The notes under the pieces are model-generated. The model made no database searches, had not been told where the DNA came from, and worked only from the letters and a program-made list of their open reading frames with translations. 64,000 nt of DNA, taken from positions 1-64,000 of the forward strand of contig NZ_PDUD01000029.1 of assembly GCF_002646595.1 (NCBI RefSeq), given 5' to 3'. A program made the position numbers and the translations under genes. Origin of the DNA: Flavilitoribacter nigricans DSM 23189 = NBRC 102662 (GTDB taxonomy: Bacteria > Bacteroidota > Bacteroidia > Chitinophagales > Saprospiraceae). Each line of letters begins with the position of its first letter. Within the stretch, counting starts at the first letter, position 1. Shown here piece by piece: positions 25,103 to 33,581 of the stretch.

Positions 25103-26278
25103 TCAATATTCAAAAACACCAAAGGGTGATTCAATTCTCACTTCGGGACGTTCGGCGGCTTCCACACGGCCTACGATCTGCGCGTCGATCCCGAATGAGC
25201 GGGCCTGCTCGATCACGATTTCCGCATGTTCCGGGGCCAGATAGACCTCCATCCGGTTGCCCATATTGAAAACCTGGTACATTTCTTTCCAGCCCGTACC
25301 GGATTCCTCCTGGATCAGTTTGAATAAAGGCGGCAGATCAAAGAGATTGTCCTTGATCACCCGGACCGGACCGATGAATTTCTGGACCTTGGTCTGTCCG
25401 CCACCGGTGCAGTGGATCATCCCGTGGATCTTATCCCGGTGATTCTCGATCAGCGGCCGTAGTACCGGCAGGAAGGTACGCGTAGGCGACAGAATGAGCT
25501 TACCGACCGGAATGCTTCCGTGGCCCGGGATGTCTATCGTATCCGTCAGTTTTTTGCTTCCGGTAAAGATCACTTCCTCCGGTGTATTGGGATCGAAACT
25601 ATCGGGGTATTTTCCGGCGTATTCCTTGGCCAGCACATCGTGACGGGCGGAAGTGAGGCCGTTGCTGCCCATACCGCCGTTGTACGTATCCTCGTAGCTC
25701 GCCTTTCCGTAGGAGGCCATTCCCACAATAACGTCGCCGGCTTTGATGTCATTGACGATCGTCTGATCGCGACGCATCCGGGCAAAAGCGGTGTAGCCGA
25801 CATCAATGGTGCGTACAATGTCGCCCACATCAGCCGTTTCGCCGCCGGAAAGATGCAGGCGGATCCCCAGTTCGGCCAGCTGATCGGCCAGGGCCGAAGC
25901 GGATTGAATGATCTCGGAGATCACCTCTCCCGGGATCAGGTTTTTATTCCGGCCGATGGTGGAAGAGATCACGATATCCTGGTAACAGCCCACGCAGGCC
26001 ATATCGTCCAGGTTCATCACCAGGGCGTCCTGAGCAATGCCGCGCCAGACGGAAAGATCGCCGGTTTCCTTCCAGTAGAGATAGGCCAGGCTTGTTTTGG
26101 TACCCGCAGTATCGGCGTGCATGATATTGCAGTATTCGGCATCGCCCCCGACGGCGTCGGGAATGATCTTGCAAAATGCTTTCGGGTACAATCCCTTATC
26201 CAGATCTTTGATGGCTGCGTGCACTTCATCCTTGGTTGCCGAAACGCCGCGCAGGTCATATTTCATCGTTTTGCTCAT
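25103..26278 (-). CDS. purM: Phosphoribosylformylglycinamidine cyclo-ligase (AIR synthase)
   Basis: A 391-residue cytoplasmic enzyme that uses ATP to close FGAM to aminoimidazole ribotide in purine synthesis. The AIR-synthase fold markers are clear: the DLRGVSATKDEVH start, MNLDDMACVG, the glycine-rich LSGGETADVGDIV, and a C-terminal half with GWKEMYQVFNMGNRMEVY, the usual end of PurM. A TATTTTTG box at 26302-26309 on the minus strand could be the -7 element. Upstream ATG at 26278 is used; an internal ATG at 26266 is also possible. The FGE-type lipoprotein gene follows on the same strand. Confidence 0.9.
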   Translation of the reverse strand: MSKTMKYDLRGVSATKDEVHAAIKDLDKGLYPKAFCKIIPDAVGGDAEYCNIMHADTAGTKTSLAYLYWKETGDLSVWRGIAQDALVMNLDDMACVGCYQDIVISSTIGRNKNLIPGEVISEIIQSASALADQLAELGIRLHLSGGETADVGDIVRTIDVGYTAFARMRRDQTIVNDIKAGDVIVGMASYGKASYEDTYNGGMGSNGLTSARHDVLAKEYAGKYPDSFDPNTPEEVIFTGSKKLTDTIDIPGHGSIPVGKLILSPTRTFLPVLRPLIENHRDKIHGMIHCTGGGQTKVQKFIGPVRVIKDNLFDLPPLFKLIQEESGTGWKEMYQVFNMGNRMEVYLAPEHAEIVIEQARSFGIDAQIVGRVEAAERPEVRIESPFGVFEY

Positions 26279-26553
26279 TGGCCTATGGTATCAGTTTGGG
26301 GCAAAAATAGGAAAGAATCGAGTAAATAATTAGGTGTATTCCAATTCGACAATTATATTTGTGCTGCCCGGTAATAAATTTCATAGTATTTTTCGATTAT
26401 TTTTAACAGATTAGTATCAATACATAGATTTAGTTGACGTATTTATAAATTATTAGTTACCAGGGCCATATCTCTCAGTATAATCCCTCAGAACATTTAA
26501 AGATTACTTGTTTTCACTTGAAACAGGATTGGTTAACCCAAATTGGTTAAATA

Positions 26554-27933
26554 GTGGAATTACCATCGATTCGCAACACATTCAGTCGCCTAACGAAAAA
26601 ACAGCTGTTCAAAGGGTATATTTTTTCCTTAATAGGACTTACACTCGCAGCCGGCGCTTATTACATGACGACCACTTCCTTCCGGGCCAAGGCACCGCAG
26701 GAGGTCAAATCACTATCTGAATTACACGCACTCCCCATTGTCGTTCCGAACGAACGCTATGGATTTGCGCTAGATACTTTCCAGGTTTTTGAAAGCCAGA
26801 TCACGAATGGCTCTTTCCTCGGAGATATTCTGCTGAAATTTAACATTGACTACCCGTCTATCGAGCAATTGGTACGGAACGCCAAAGGAACCTTTGACGT
26901 TCGCCGTTTTCAGGCCGGGAAGCCCTACACGGTACTTACGAAAGACAGTACCCAGCGGGCCGACTACTTCATTTACGAACCCAATGCCTACGAGTACATC
27001 GTATTCCACCTGCAGGACAGTCTCCAGGTAGAAAAGGTAGAACGGGAGATCACCACCGAGATCCGGACCGCTTCCGGTAAGATCCCCCAGGGCGGGTCGC
27101 TCTGGAAAACCATGTCGGATCAGAACCTGAGCCCGGCACTGGCCGACAAAATGGAGGACGCCCTGCAGTGGAGCCTGGATTTCACAAGATTGCAGGCCGG
27201 AGACGAGTTCAAACTCGTTTACGAGCAGCGCTTTATTGAGGACCAGGAAGTAGGTATTGGTCGCGTGGAGGCCGCACTCTACAAAACGGGAGAAAATGAA
27301 TTCTACGCCATCTATTATGACGACGGCGCCAAAAACGAGGGCTATTACGACCTGGAAGGGCACCCCATGAAGGGATCTTTCCTGAAAGCTCCCGTCCGGG
27401 CTTCGCGCATTTCTTCCTACTACAACCTGAATCGCCTGCATCCGATCCTGAAATACCGCCGGCCGCACTACGGTACGGATTACGCGGCGCCCTACGGTAC
27501 GGAGATCCTGGCGGTGGGTAACGGCGTGATCCTCCAGTCCAGCTACACCAAGGGGAACGGCAATTTCGTAAAGATCAAGCACGACGATACGTATCAGACC
27601 CAATACCTGCACATGCAGCGTTTCGCCAAGGGTATTCACCCGGGCGCCCACGTCAAGCAGGGACAGGTTATCGGTTATGTGGGTTCTACCGGTCTGGCGA
27701 CCGGCCCGCACGTTTGTTTCCGCTTCTGGAAAAACGGCAAACAGGTGAATCACCTGAACATGACCTTCCCGCCGGCTAATCCGTTACCGGATGAGCTGAT
27801 GCCGGAATTCAACGTGCTGAAAGACGGTTATCTGTCCATGCTGAACAGCATCGATCAGCCTGCAGTTGCCGTAAAGAAAAAAGCAGAACAGGTGGCAGAA
27901 GCAGCGGGCAACCCGGTGGCGGGACAACCCTAA
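26554..27933 (+). CDS. M23 metallopeptidase, membrane-anchored
   Basis: A 459-residue envelope peptidase that probably cuts cell-wall cross-links. A GTG at 26554 starts the frame; a membrane anchor spans about 21-38 (GYIFSLIGLTLAAGAYYM). The middle (about 60-240) is a beta-rich domain with sugar/peptide-binding character. The M23 catalytic domain has H305-x-x-x-D309 (PHYGTD), H353 (YLHMQR) and H386 in GPHVCF. The last motif, normally H-x-H, has Cys388 in place of the zinc-binding His, so the site would be His/Asp/Cys. This variant may be normal in Bacteroidota. A strong terminator at 27953-28003 follows. Confidence 0.85.
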   Translation: MELPSIRNTFSRLTKKQLFKGYIFSLIGLTLAAGAYYMTTTSFRAKAPQEVKSLSELHALPIVVPNERYGFALDTFQVFESQITNGSFLGDILLKFNIDYPSIEQLVRNAKGTFDVRRFQAGKPYTVLTKDSTQRADYFIYEPNAYEYIVFHLQDSLQVEKVEREITTEIRTASGKIPQGGSLWKTMSDQNLSPALADKMEDALQWSLDFTRLQAGDEFKLVYEQRFIEDQEVGIGRVEAALYKTGENEFYAIYYDDGAKNEGYYDLEGHPMKGSFLKAPVRASRISSYYNLNRLHPILKYRRPHYGTDYAAPYGTEILAVGNGVILQSSYTKGNGNFVKIKHDDTYQTQYLHMQRFAKGIHPGAHVKQGQVIGYVGSTGLATGPHVCFRFWKNGKQVNHLNMTFPPANPLPDELMPEFNVLKDGYLSMLNSIDQPAVAVKKKAEQVAEAAGNPVAGQP

Positions 27934-27952
27934 ACTTTAGCAGTATCCATAA

Positions 27953-28003
27953 AAAAAGGCAGAAGATCTGACGGCACTGGTCCATCAGATCTTCTGCCTT
28001 TTT
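27953..28003. terminator. Strong bidirectional terminator
   Basis: Nineteen-base perfect arms, 27953-27971 and 27985-28003, flank a 13-base loop; the A-run at the left and the T-run at the right let it work for both the M23 gene and the convergent cytochrome gene. Confidence 0.92.
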
Positions 28004-28024
28004 AAAGCTGACCGTTTCCGGGAG

Positions 28025-28417
28025 TTACTTACTTTTCTCCACGACGGCCATCATATCTTTCGCCCACTTTTGGAAGGTGGCGATCTCCTCATCCGTCAGG
28101 GCTTTTTCAGGACGGCTTTCCACGAAGCGGGAAGGCGGCATTTTGCGTTCGGAGGTCACCTCCATGATCTCATCCAGAATGTGTGCCTGCTCATCAGCGG
28201 TCATCGTCGGGACATTATCCCACATCAGAGCTTGCTTCGCCTTGTCCGAACGGCCGTCGGCACTATGGCATCCGTAGCATTTATCCTGAACGATACTGTT
28301 AACGGCTGCGGTGTACTCAAATTTTTCCATACTGGCCGTTTTGGAACTGGTTGCACAGCTCTGGATCATCCAAAAGAACATGCCCAGGGCCAAAAATAGG
28401 GTTAGCTGCTTATTCAT
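28025..28417 (-). CDS. Small c-type heme lipoprotein
   Basis: A 130-residue lipoprotein (lipobox IQSC, Cys21). The single heme site is C47-x-x-C50-H51 (CYGCH), followed by SADGRSDKAKQAL, and a likely axial Met in ERKMPPSR. It resembles short heme-binding domains of Bacteroidota that carry one c-type heme at the outer face of the membrane. Likely an electron-transfer protein in the periplasm. It converges with the M23 gene over the terminator at 27953-28003. Confidence 0.8.
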   Translation of the reverse strand: MNKQLTLFLALGMFFWMIQSCATSSKTASMEKFEYTAAVNSIVQDKCYGCHSADGRSDKAKQALMWDNVPTMTADEQAHILDEIMEVTSERKMPPSRFVESRPEKALTDEEIATFQKWAKDMMAVVEKSK

Positions 28418-28591
28418 TTTTTGTAAAGTTTGGTTAATTCGAAATAAAATAGTTCAAGTTATAATCTTATCCAAATATACACTTAGAATTTGGAAAATAT
28501 CCAGAATGCTCGTCCCGGCAACCTGCACTGTGTTTTTATCTTGAACACCATTTCGGGGGGGGCTCGTTCACCAATTGCCCGCTTAAATTGA

Positions 28592-28626
28592 AAGTGGCTA
28601 CCCGAAACACTTTCGGATAGCCACTT
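28592..28626 (-). terminator. Terminator after the YqgE gene
   Basis: Arms 28592-28606 and 28612-28626 (AAGTGGCTACCCGAA and its partner with one G-U) make a 15-base stem with a 5-base loop. On the minus strand TCAATTT follows. It is 46 bases past the stop at 28673. Confidence 0.75.
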
Positions 28627-28672
28627 ATATTTTTACGGAAAATGACGGTAGCCGGGGACCAGCGTCCGGCGG

Positions 28673-29230
28673 TTAGTTCCAGCTAAAATCTTCCGGTACC
28701 TGGGAGATGACCGTATATACATCTCCCTTATTGTACATCACCTGTTCCCAGAGGCGGGAAGGGATCGATTTAAACAGATAATTGGCGTCCATATTGGCGG
28801 AAACCCAGGAGCCGAGGTTCATCTCATCGGCAAGCTGGCCTTCCGACCAGCCGGAATAGCCGACAAAAAAACGGATATTCTCGGGCTGAATAAGTTTGGA
28901 AGAGATCAGAAACTTTAATTTGCTGAAGTCACCTCCCCAGTATACCCCGTCTACCACGTACCGGCTCTCGTCCAGCATTTCTCCCACATTGTGTACATAA
29001 TGGATGGTATCCGTCTGGACCGGCCCGCCGAAGAACACTTCCGAATCGAATTCCGGAAAATCTTCGATGAGTTCATCGATACGCATCCGGAGCGGTTTGT
29101 TCATGATGAAGCCCACACTCCCCTCTTCGTTGTGTTCACACAGCAGAACCGCCGATCTACGGAAATTGGGATCTAACATAAAAGGTTCGGCCAGTAAAAC
29201 CTTACCATTTTCAATTCCTTTTTCAATCAT
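28673..29230 (-). CDS. YqgE/AlgH family protein
   Basis: A 185-residue cytoplasmic protein of the YqgE/AlgH (UPF0301) family. It has the usual opening GKVLLAEPFMLDPNFRRSAVLLCEHN, GSVGFIMNKPL, the FGGPVQTD turn, and the closing GYSGWSEGQLADEM, which fits the family along its full length. The family's biochemical role is not settled; AlgH was linked to alginate regulation in Pseudomonas but that is not shown here. It lies next to fabD on the same strand with about 60 bases between the genes. Confidence 0.9.
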   Translation of the reverse strand: MIEKGIENGKVLLAEPFMLDPNFRRSAVLLCEHNEEGSVGFIMNKPLRMRIDELIEDFPEFDSEVFFGGPVQTDTIHYVHNVGEMLDESRYVVDGVYWGGDFSKLKFLISSKLIQPENIRFFVGYSGWSEGQLADEMNLGSWVSANMDANYLFKSIPSRLWEQVMYNKGDVYTVISQVPEDFSWN

Positions 29231-29293
29231 GCAAATTCTCTTTCATATGAGCGTCTTCCAATAATTTTCGGGTAACAACAAAATACCGAATCC

Positions 29294-30178
29294 CTATAAG
29301 ACTTCCAACTTAGAGGTTGGAAAACGGCGATCAATTTTCTTTACTAACCCCTGAAGTACTTTGCCGGTTCCCCCAACTTCAATAAATTCCGTCACGCCGT
29401 CGGCCAGCATACGTTGCATGGTCTGGGTCCAGCGAACCGGGCCGGTAAGCTGCTTGATCAGGTTCTCCTGAATTCGCTCCGGATCGGTTTCCGGGGCCGC
29501 GGTAATATTCTGATAGACCGGGCACTTCGGGCTACCGAAATTCGTTTTTTCGATCGCATCTTTCAGTTGGTCCTGGGCGGGTTGCATCAGGGGGGAGTGG
29601 AATGCGCCTCCCACCGGCAGCAGGATCGCACGGGCGCCCTGCTCGGCAAAATAATCCACCACGGCCTGTACTCCGGCTACGGTACCCGAGATCACGAGTT
29701 GCCCCGGACTATTGTAGTTGGCCGGAATAACCAGATCACCCGCTTTGGCGCAGGCATCCTCTACATCTTCATCGCTCTGGCCCAGGATAGCCGCCATGGT
29801 GCCCGGCACCTGATCGCAGGCACTCTGCATGGCCAGTGCACGCTGTTGTACCAGTCGGAGGCCGTCGGCGAAGTCCAGGGCCCCGGCGGCAACCAGTGCG
29901 GAAAACTCGCCGAGCGAATGTCCAGCTACGGCTTCCGGAGCGAAATTATCACCGGCCACCATGGCGGTAATAATGGAGTGCAGGAAAATTGCGGGTTGAG
30001 TGATCTTGGTTTCCTTCAGATCCTCGGCACTGCCTTCAAACATCACATCGGTGATGGAGTGCCCCAGGATCTCATTAGCCTGATCGAACAGATCGCGGGC
30101 GGTTGCCGATTGTTCGTAGAGATCTTTTCCCATGCCTTCGAATTGGGCTCCCTGCCCCGGAAATACGTATGCTTTCAT
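29294..30178 (-). CDS. fabD: Malonyl-CoA:ACP transacylase
   Basis: A 294-residue cytoplasmic enzyme of fatty-acid synthesis that loads malonyl groups onto acyl-carrier protein. It has the signature FPGQGAQ at the start, the nucleophile in AGHSLGEFSAL, and the basic His in GGAFHSPLMQPA. The start at 30178 (MKAYVFPGQG) is chosen by the family N-terminus; the frame further up has no support. The YqgE gene follows on the same strand. A hairpin at 30206-30233, upstream of the start, overlaps a TATTTTTG box and probably ends the folE transcript. Confidence 0.95.
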   Translation of the reverse strand: MKAYVFPGQGAQFEGMGKDLYEQSATARDLFDQANEILGHSITDVMFEGSAEDLKETKITQPAIFLHSIITAMVAGDNFAPEAVAGHSLGEFSALVAAGALDFADGLRLVQQRALAMQSACDQVPGTMAAILGQSDEDVEDACAKAGDLVIPANYNSPGQLVISGTVAGVQAVVDYFAEQGARAILLPVGGAFHSPLMQPAQDQLKDAIEKTNFGSPKCPVYQNITAAPETDPERIQENLIKQLTGPVRWTQTMQRMLADGVTEFIEVGGTGKVLQGLVKKIDRRFPTSKLEVL

Positions 30179-30205
30179 GTTTATATCCAGTTTCTTAAAT
30201 AAAAA

Positions 30206-30233
30206 GTAGAGGCAAAAATACATTTGCCTCTAC
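30206..30233 (-). terminator. Terminator after folE
   Basis: On the minus strand, an 11-base perfect stem (GTAGAGGCAAA / TTTGCCTCTAC) with a short loop is followed by TTTTTATTT. It lies 56 bases after the folE stop and 28 bases before the fabD start. The TATTTTTG inside it (30213-30220) could also serve as a -7 box for fabD. Confidence 0.7.
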
Positions 30234-30288
30234 GTTCCTAAAAGTATATTGCAGTTAATTTTCAGTTGTACTTACGCCAGGCAGGCCA

Positions 30289-30885
30289 TTAATGCAGTTT
30301 GCTGCCGATCAGCGTGAGGAACTCGGAGCGGGTTTCCGAATTCTTGAATTCTCCGGTAAAGGCGGATGTGGTAGTCACCGAATTTTGTTTCTGAACACCA
30401 CGCATCATCATACACATGTGGCGGGCTTCGATCACCACGGCTACTCCCAGGGGTTGCAGGGTTTGGTGGATACACTGGAGGATCTGGTCCGTCAGTCGTT
30501 CCTGTACCTGCAGCCGGCGCGCGAATACATCGATCACCCGGGGGATCTTGCTCAAACCCACGATATGCCCGTTGGGGATATAGGCAACATGCGCTTTTCC
30601 AAAGAAAGGCAACATGTGATGTTCGCACAAAGAATACAGTTCGATATCCTTTACCAGTACCATTTCGCTATAGTCTTCCTTAAACATGGCCGAACGCAGA
30701 ATAGCTTCGCCGTCCTGCTCGTAACCGGCCGTCAGGAATTGCATTGCTTTAGCAGCTCGCTCGGGCGTTTTAACCAGTCCCTCCCGATCCGGATCTTCTC
30801 CAACCAGGGTCAAAACGCCTTCATAATGCTCCTTTAGCTCCTCTAATGCTTCTAATTGAGATTTCTCTAATTCATTCATTACCAT
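30289..30885 (-). CDS. folE: GTP cyclohydrolase I
   Basis: A 198-residue cytoplasmic enzyme that turns GTP into dihydroneopterin triphosphate, the entry step to folate and to tetrahydrobiopterin. It has the zinc-site [12 protein letters not shown], the [18 protein letters not shown] turn and the late [12 protein letters not shown], all typical of type I FolE. Length fits the family. Two ATGs (30885 and 30879) are possible starts. It is followed by fabD and preceded by a PTPS gene, which could act on its product. Confidence 0.95.
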   Translation of the reverse strand: MVMNELEKSQLEALEELKEHYEGVLTLVGEDPDREGLVKTPERAAKAMQFLTAGYEQDGEAILRSAMFKEDYSEMVLVKDIELYSLCEHHMLPFFGKAHVAYIPNGHIVGLSKIPRVIDVFARRLQVQERLTDQILQCIHQTLQPLGVAVVIEARHMCMMMRGVQKQNSVTTTSAFTGEFKNSETRSEFLTLIGSKLH

Positions 30886-30985
30886 AACACCGTAAAATTA
30901 TTGGGTTCAATACATCGTGCACCCAATAGAAACACAAATTGGCGGTAAGGGTTGAAAAATTTTACCGATTCGTAGCCCGGCGGAC

Positions 30986-31396
30986 TTAGGGGCCAAAATA
31001 TTCAGCGTAAATATTTTCGGTTTCATAGAGCTTGATACTGTGCAGCTCGCACTCCTCCAGGAGCGGTTCCAGTTGCTGCCAGAACAGGATCACTAGGTTT
31101 TCCGTAGTGGGCTGCATACCTTTCGGAATGAAGGGTACATCCATATTGAGGTTGCAGTGATCCACCTTATCCACAATACTTTCCTTGATCAGGCGGCTCA
31201 GCTTCTTGACGTCTATAATAAAGCCGGTAACCGGATCGGGCCGGCCCTTTACCGTTACGTAAAGCCAGTAGTTGTGCCCGTGCCAGTTCTTGTTGGCACA
31301 TTTGCCGAAGGTAGCCAGATTCTGCTCCTCGGACCATTGATCAACCCAAAGCTTGTGCGCAGCGTTGAATCGCTCGCGCCGGGTTAAGTACACCAT
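30986..31396 (-). CDS. 6-pyruvoyl-tetrahydropterin synthase family protein
   Basis: A 136-residue enzyme of the PTPS/QueD family. It carries the zinc histidines in FNAAHKL and WHGHNY, and the catalytic Cys in FGKCANKNWHGH. The Cys-x5-His-Gly-His spacing is that of PTPS, not the Cys-x3-His-Gly-His of QueD, so it more likely acts in a pterin path (biopterin-like) than in queuosine synthesis. The end has the usual LYETENIYAEY. The start at 31396 was chosen because the family opens with VYLTRRERFNAAH. It is upstream of folE on the same strand, and a promoter is visible at 31422-31452. Confidence 0.85.
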   Translation of the reverse strand: MVYLTRRERFNAAHKLWVDQWSEEQNLATFGKCANKNWHGHNYWLYVTVKGRPDPVTGFIIDVKKLSRLIKESIVDKVDHCNLNMDVPFIPKGMQPTTENLVILFWQQLEPLLEECELHSIKLYETENIYAEYFGP

Positions 31397-31421
31397 AGCC
31401 AGATTTTCATTTTTGTCGGCG

Positions 31422-31452
31422 CAAAAGTACAAAGATTTCTCATCCGCTTCAA
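31422..31452 (-). promoter_or_regulatory. Promoter of the PTPS gene
   Basis: On the minus strand a TTG at 31450-31452 is followed after 20 bases by TACTTTTG (31422-31429), the Bacteroidota -33/-7 pattern, 25 bases before the start codon. Confidence 0.55.
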
Positions 31453-31663
31453 TGTTTGTACCCCAGGCTCCATTTTTCGGGTATTTCCTAGCATTAATCT
31501 AATATTTTGTACTTTTAAGACCACGAAAATTATTTTACCGATCGCAGCTTTTCGCAATACAATACACCGCATTTTGTGGGCTTCGGAATATTTCGATCCT
31601 TCCAGTATCCGGATCGAATTTTCTCCGGGCGCATAAAATTAAAGGTGCCGAAAACTGCTTTTT

Positions 31664-32749
31664 ATGGAATATCGGAGTTCAGCGATGATTATGAATACGA
31701 TTGCGCGCGTGGATATCAGAGCCAGACTGTACGAATGGCTGACCCAAAGGGTTGTTTATCATTCACTTTTCTGGCTGACGCTTTTAATGATACTTACTCT
31801 GCGGGAGTCTGTACTGGATGGTTTTTGGTTCTCCCTGAGCAATCAGATCATCAACGTATTTTTTTACGCGCTGATCGTTTATTTCAATCTGTTTTACCTG
31901 ATCCCGAACTACCTGACGCGAAAAAAATTCCTGACCTACGGCGTGCTGCTGGTACTGTTCGCCATCATTGTGACCCCGCTCAAGGTGATCGTCTTTTATT
32001 TCAAATTCGGCGATCAGCCGTCCCTACAGGCCGACCTGATCGAGGATCAGAACCTCCATTTTCTGTTCACCTTCTTTATCGTCGGGGCGTCCACCATCGT
32101 CAAGATCGTGAAGGACTGGGCCCAGCATTTGCGGGAGATGCAGGAACTGGAAACACAAACCATGCAATCGGAGCTGAGGTTCCTGAAATCGCAGATCAAT
32201 CCGCATTTTTTGTTCAACACCCTGAACAACCTCTACGCGCTGACGCTTAAAAAGTCGGATCAGGCGCCGGAGATCGTGATCAAGTTGTCCGAAATGATGC
32301 GATACATGCTTTACGAATGCAACGAAAAGCGCGTACCTCTGAGAAAAGAAGTAAATTACATACGGAATTATCTCGACCTGGAACAATTGCGTCAGGGTAA
32401 GAATATTGAGATCAATTTTATGGTAGAAGGCCAGGTCAGCGATCAGGAGATCGCACCGCTGATGTTTATTCCGTTTCTGGAGAATAGCTTTAAACACGGC
32501 CTAAGCAACCACATCACGAAAGGCTTTGTTAACATTAAACTATCGGTAAAGGAACAGTGCGTAGATTTTTATATCGAGAACAGTAAACCGGAAACGCCAC
32601 CGGTACGGGACCCCAACCGGCGTAGCGGGGGGATCGGCCTGGTCAATATTCACCGGCGACTCAACCTGCTGTACCCCGACAATTATGAATTGAAAATAGA
32701 AGATATGCCCCATGCCTACGCCGTACATTTGAAAATTAAACTCATGTAA
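31664..32749 (+). CDS. LytS/YehU-type sensor histidine kinase
   Basis: A 361-residue inner-membrane kinase. Four membrane helices (about 33-47, 60-80, 89-113 and 132-146) precede a short coiled linker and the His_kinase domain with phosphoacceptor H181 in QINPHFLFNTLNNLYAL, then the N-box region FIPFLENSFKHGLS and SGGIGLVNIHRRL of the ATPase fold. Such kinases sense membrane or cell-wall signals and work with LytTR regulators. The start could also be 31685 or 31691. The LytTR gene follows 92 bases later and is the obvious partner. Confidence 0.9.
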   Translation: MEYRSSAMIMNTIARVDIRARLYEWLTQRVVYHSLFWLTLLMILTLRESVLDGFWFSLSNQIINVFFYALIVYFNLFYLIPNYLTRKKFLTYGVLLVLFAIIVTPLKVIVFYFKFGDQPSLQADLIEDQNLHFLFTFFIVGASTIVKIVKDWAQHLREMQELETQTMQSELRFLKSQINPHFLFNTLNNLYALTLKKSDQAPEIVIKLSEMMRYMLYECNEKRVPLRKEVNYIRNYLDLEQLRQGKNIEINFMVEGQVSDQEIAPLMFIPFLENSFKHGLSNHITKGFVNIKLSVKEQCVDFYIENSKPETPPVRDPNRRSGGIGLVNIHRRLNLLYPDNYELKIEDMPHAYAVHLKIKLM

Positions 32750-32841
32750 ATCCGGCTTCCGGTCGGATGAAAATACCAAAAAGCCGGCTTACCGCCGCTA
32801 CCGATAACCGACCGGAGGTCGGATATACTAAACACACACAT

Positions 32842-33579
32842 ATGATAAATGTAATTATCGTCGATGACGAACCCTTGGCTCAGGATGTGCTGGAAACTTA
32901 CGTGGAAAAAGTGCCGGATCTCAATCTGATCGCCAAATGCAGCAATGCTTTCGAAGCAAATGAAGCGCTCAAAGAAAACGATATCGACCTCATGTTCCTC
33001 GACATTCAGATGCCACAGCTCACGGGGATCGATTTTCTGAAAACGCTCACTAAACCACCGCTGGTGGTGTTTACTACCGCTTACCCGAACTACGCGATCG
33101 AAGGTTTTGAACTCAACGCCATCGATTACCTGCTCAAACCGATCTCGGTTGACCGCTTTATGAAGGCTGTCAATAAGGCGATCGAACAAATAGAACTACA
33201 ACGCAAAGACGACGGATCGGCCAAAGGAGGATCCACCGATGAGATCGGCCCGGATTACTTCTTCGTGAAAGCGGATAAGAAGCTGGTTAAGGTTCGTTTC
33301 AATGATATCATCTACATCGAAGGCCTGAAGGATTACGTGATCATCCGGATGGAGGACAGCCGGGTGATCACCCTGCAAACGATGAAATCACTGGAAGAAA
33401 AGCTGCCGAGCGAGATCTTCAAACGCATCCACCGTTCCTATATCGTGAACGTGGAAAAGATCAACGCCGTGGTCGGGAACATGATCGAGGTACTCGAAAA
33501 AGGAAAAGCCAAGCATCTGCCCATCGGTAAGAACTACCGGGAAGAATTGCTGGAGTTGATCAACCAGAACCGGATCTAG
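32842..33579 (+). CDS. LytTR-family response regulator
   Basis: A 245-residue regulator. Residues 1-125 form a receiver with the acid pair DD (8-9), phosphoacceptor D54 in LMFLDIQMPQ and the Lys in YLLKPIS. Residues about 145-245 form a LytTR DNA-binding domain (VKADKKLVKVRFNDIIYIEGLKDYVII; FKRIHRSYIVNVEKI). It should be phosphorylated by the kinase just upstream. The start at 32842 was chosen by the family opening MINVIIVDDEP. The kinase-fold gene begins 3 bases after its stop. Confidence 0.95.
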   Translation: MINVIIVDDEPLAQDVLETYVEKVPDLNLIAKCSNAFEANEALKENDIDLMFLDIQMPQLTGIDFLKTLTKPPLVVFTTAYPNYAIEGFELNAIDYLLKPISVDRFMKAVNKAIEQIELQRKDDGSAKGGSTDEIGPDYFFVKADKKLVKVRFNDIIYIEGLKDYVIIRMEDSRVITLQTMKSLEEKLPSEIFKRIHRSYIVNVEKINAVVGNMIEVLEKGKAKHLPIGKNYREELLELINQNRI

Positions 33580-33581
33580 AT

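Noticed and set aside
31576-32250. Plus-strand 224-codon frame over the histidine kinase gene
   Set aside because: It is a shifted frame of the kinase gene, rich in Arg and Pro, with no family features.
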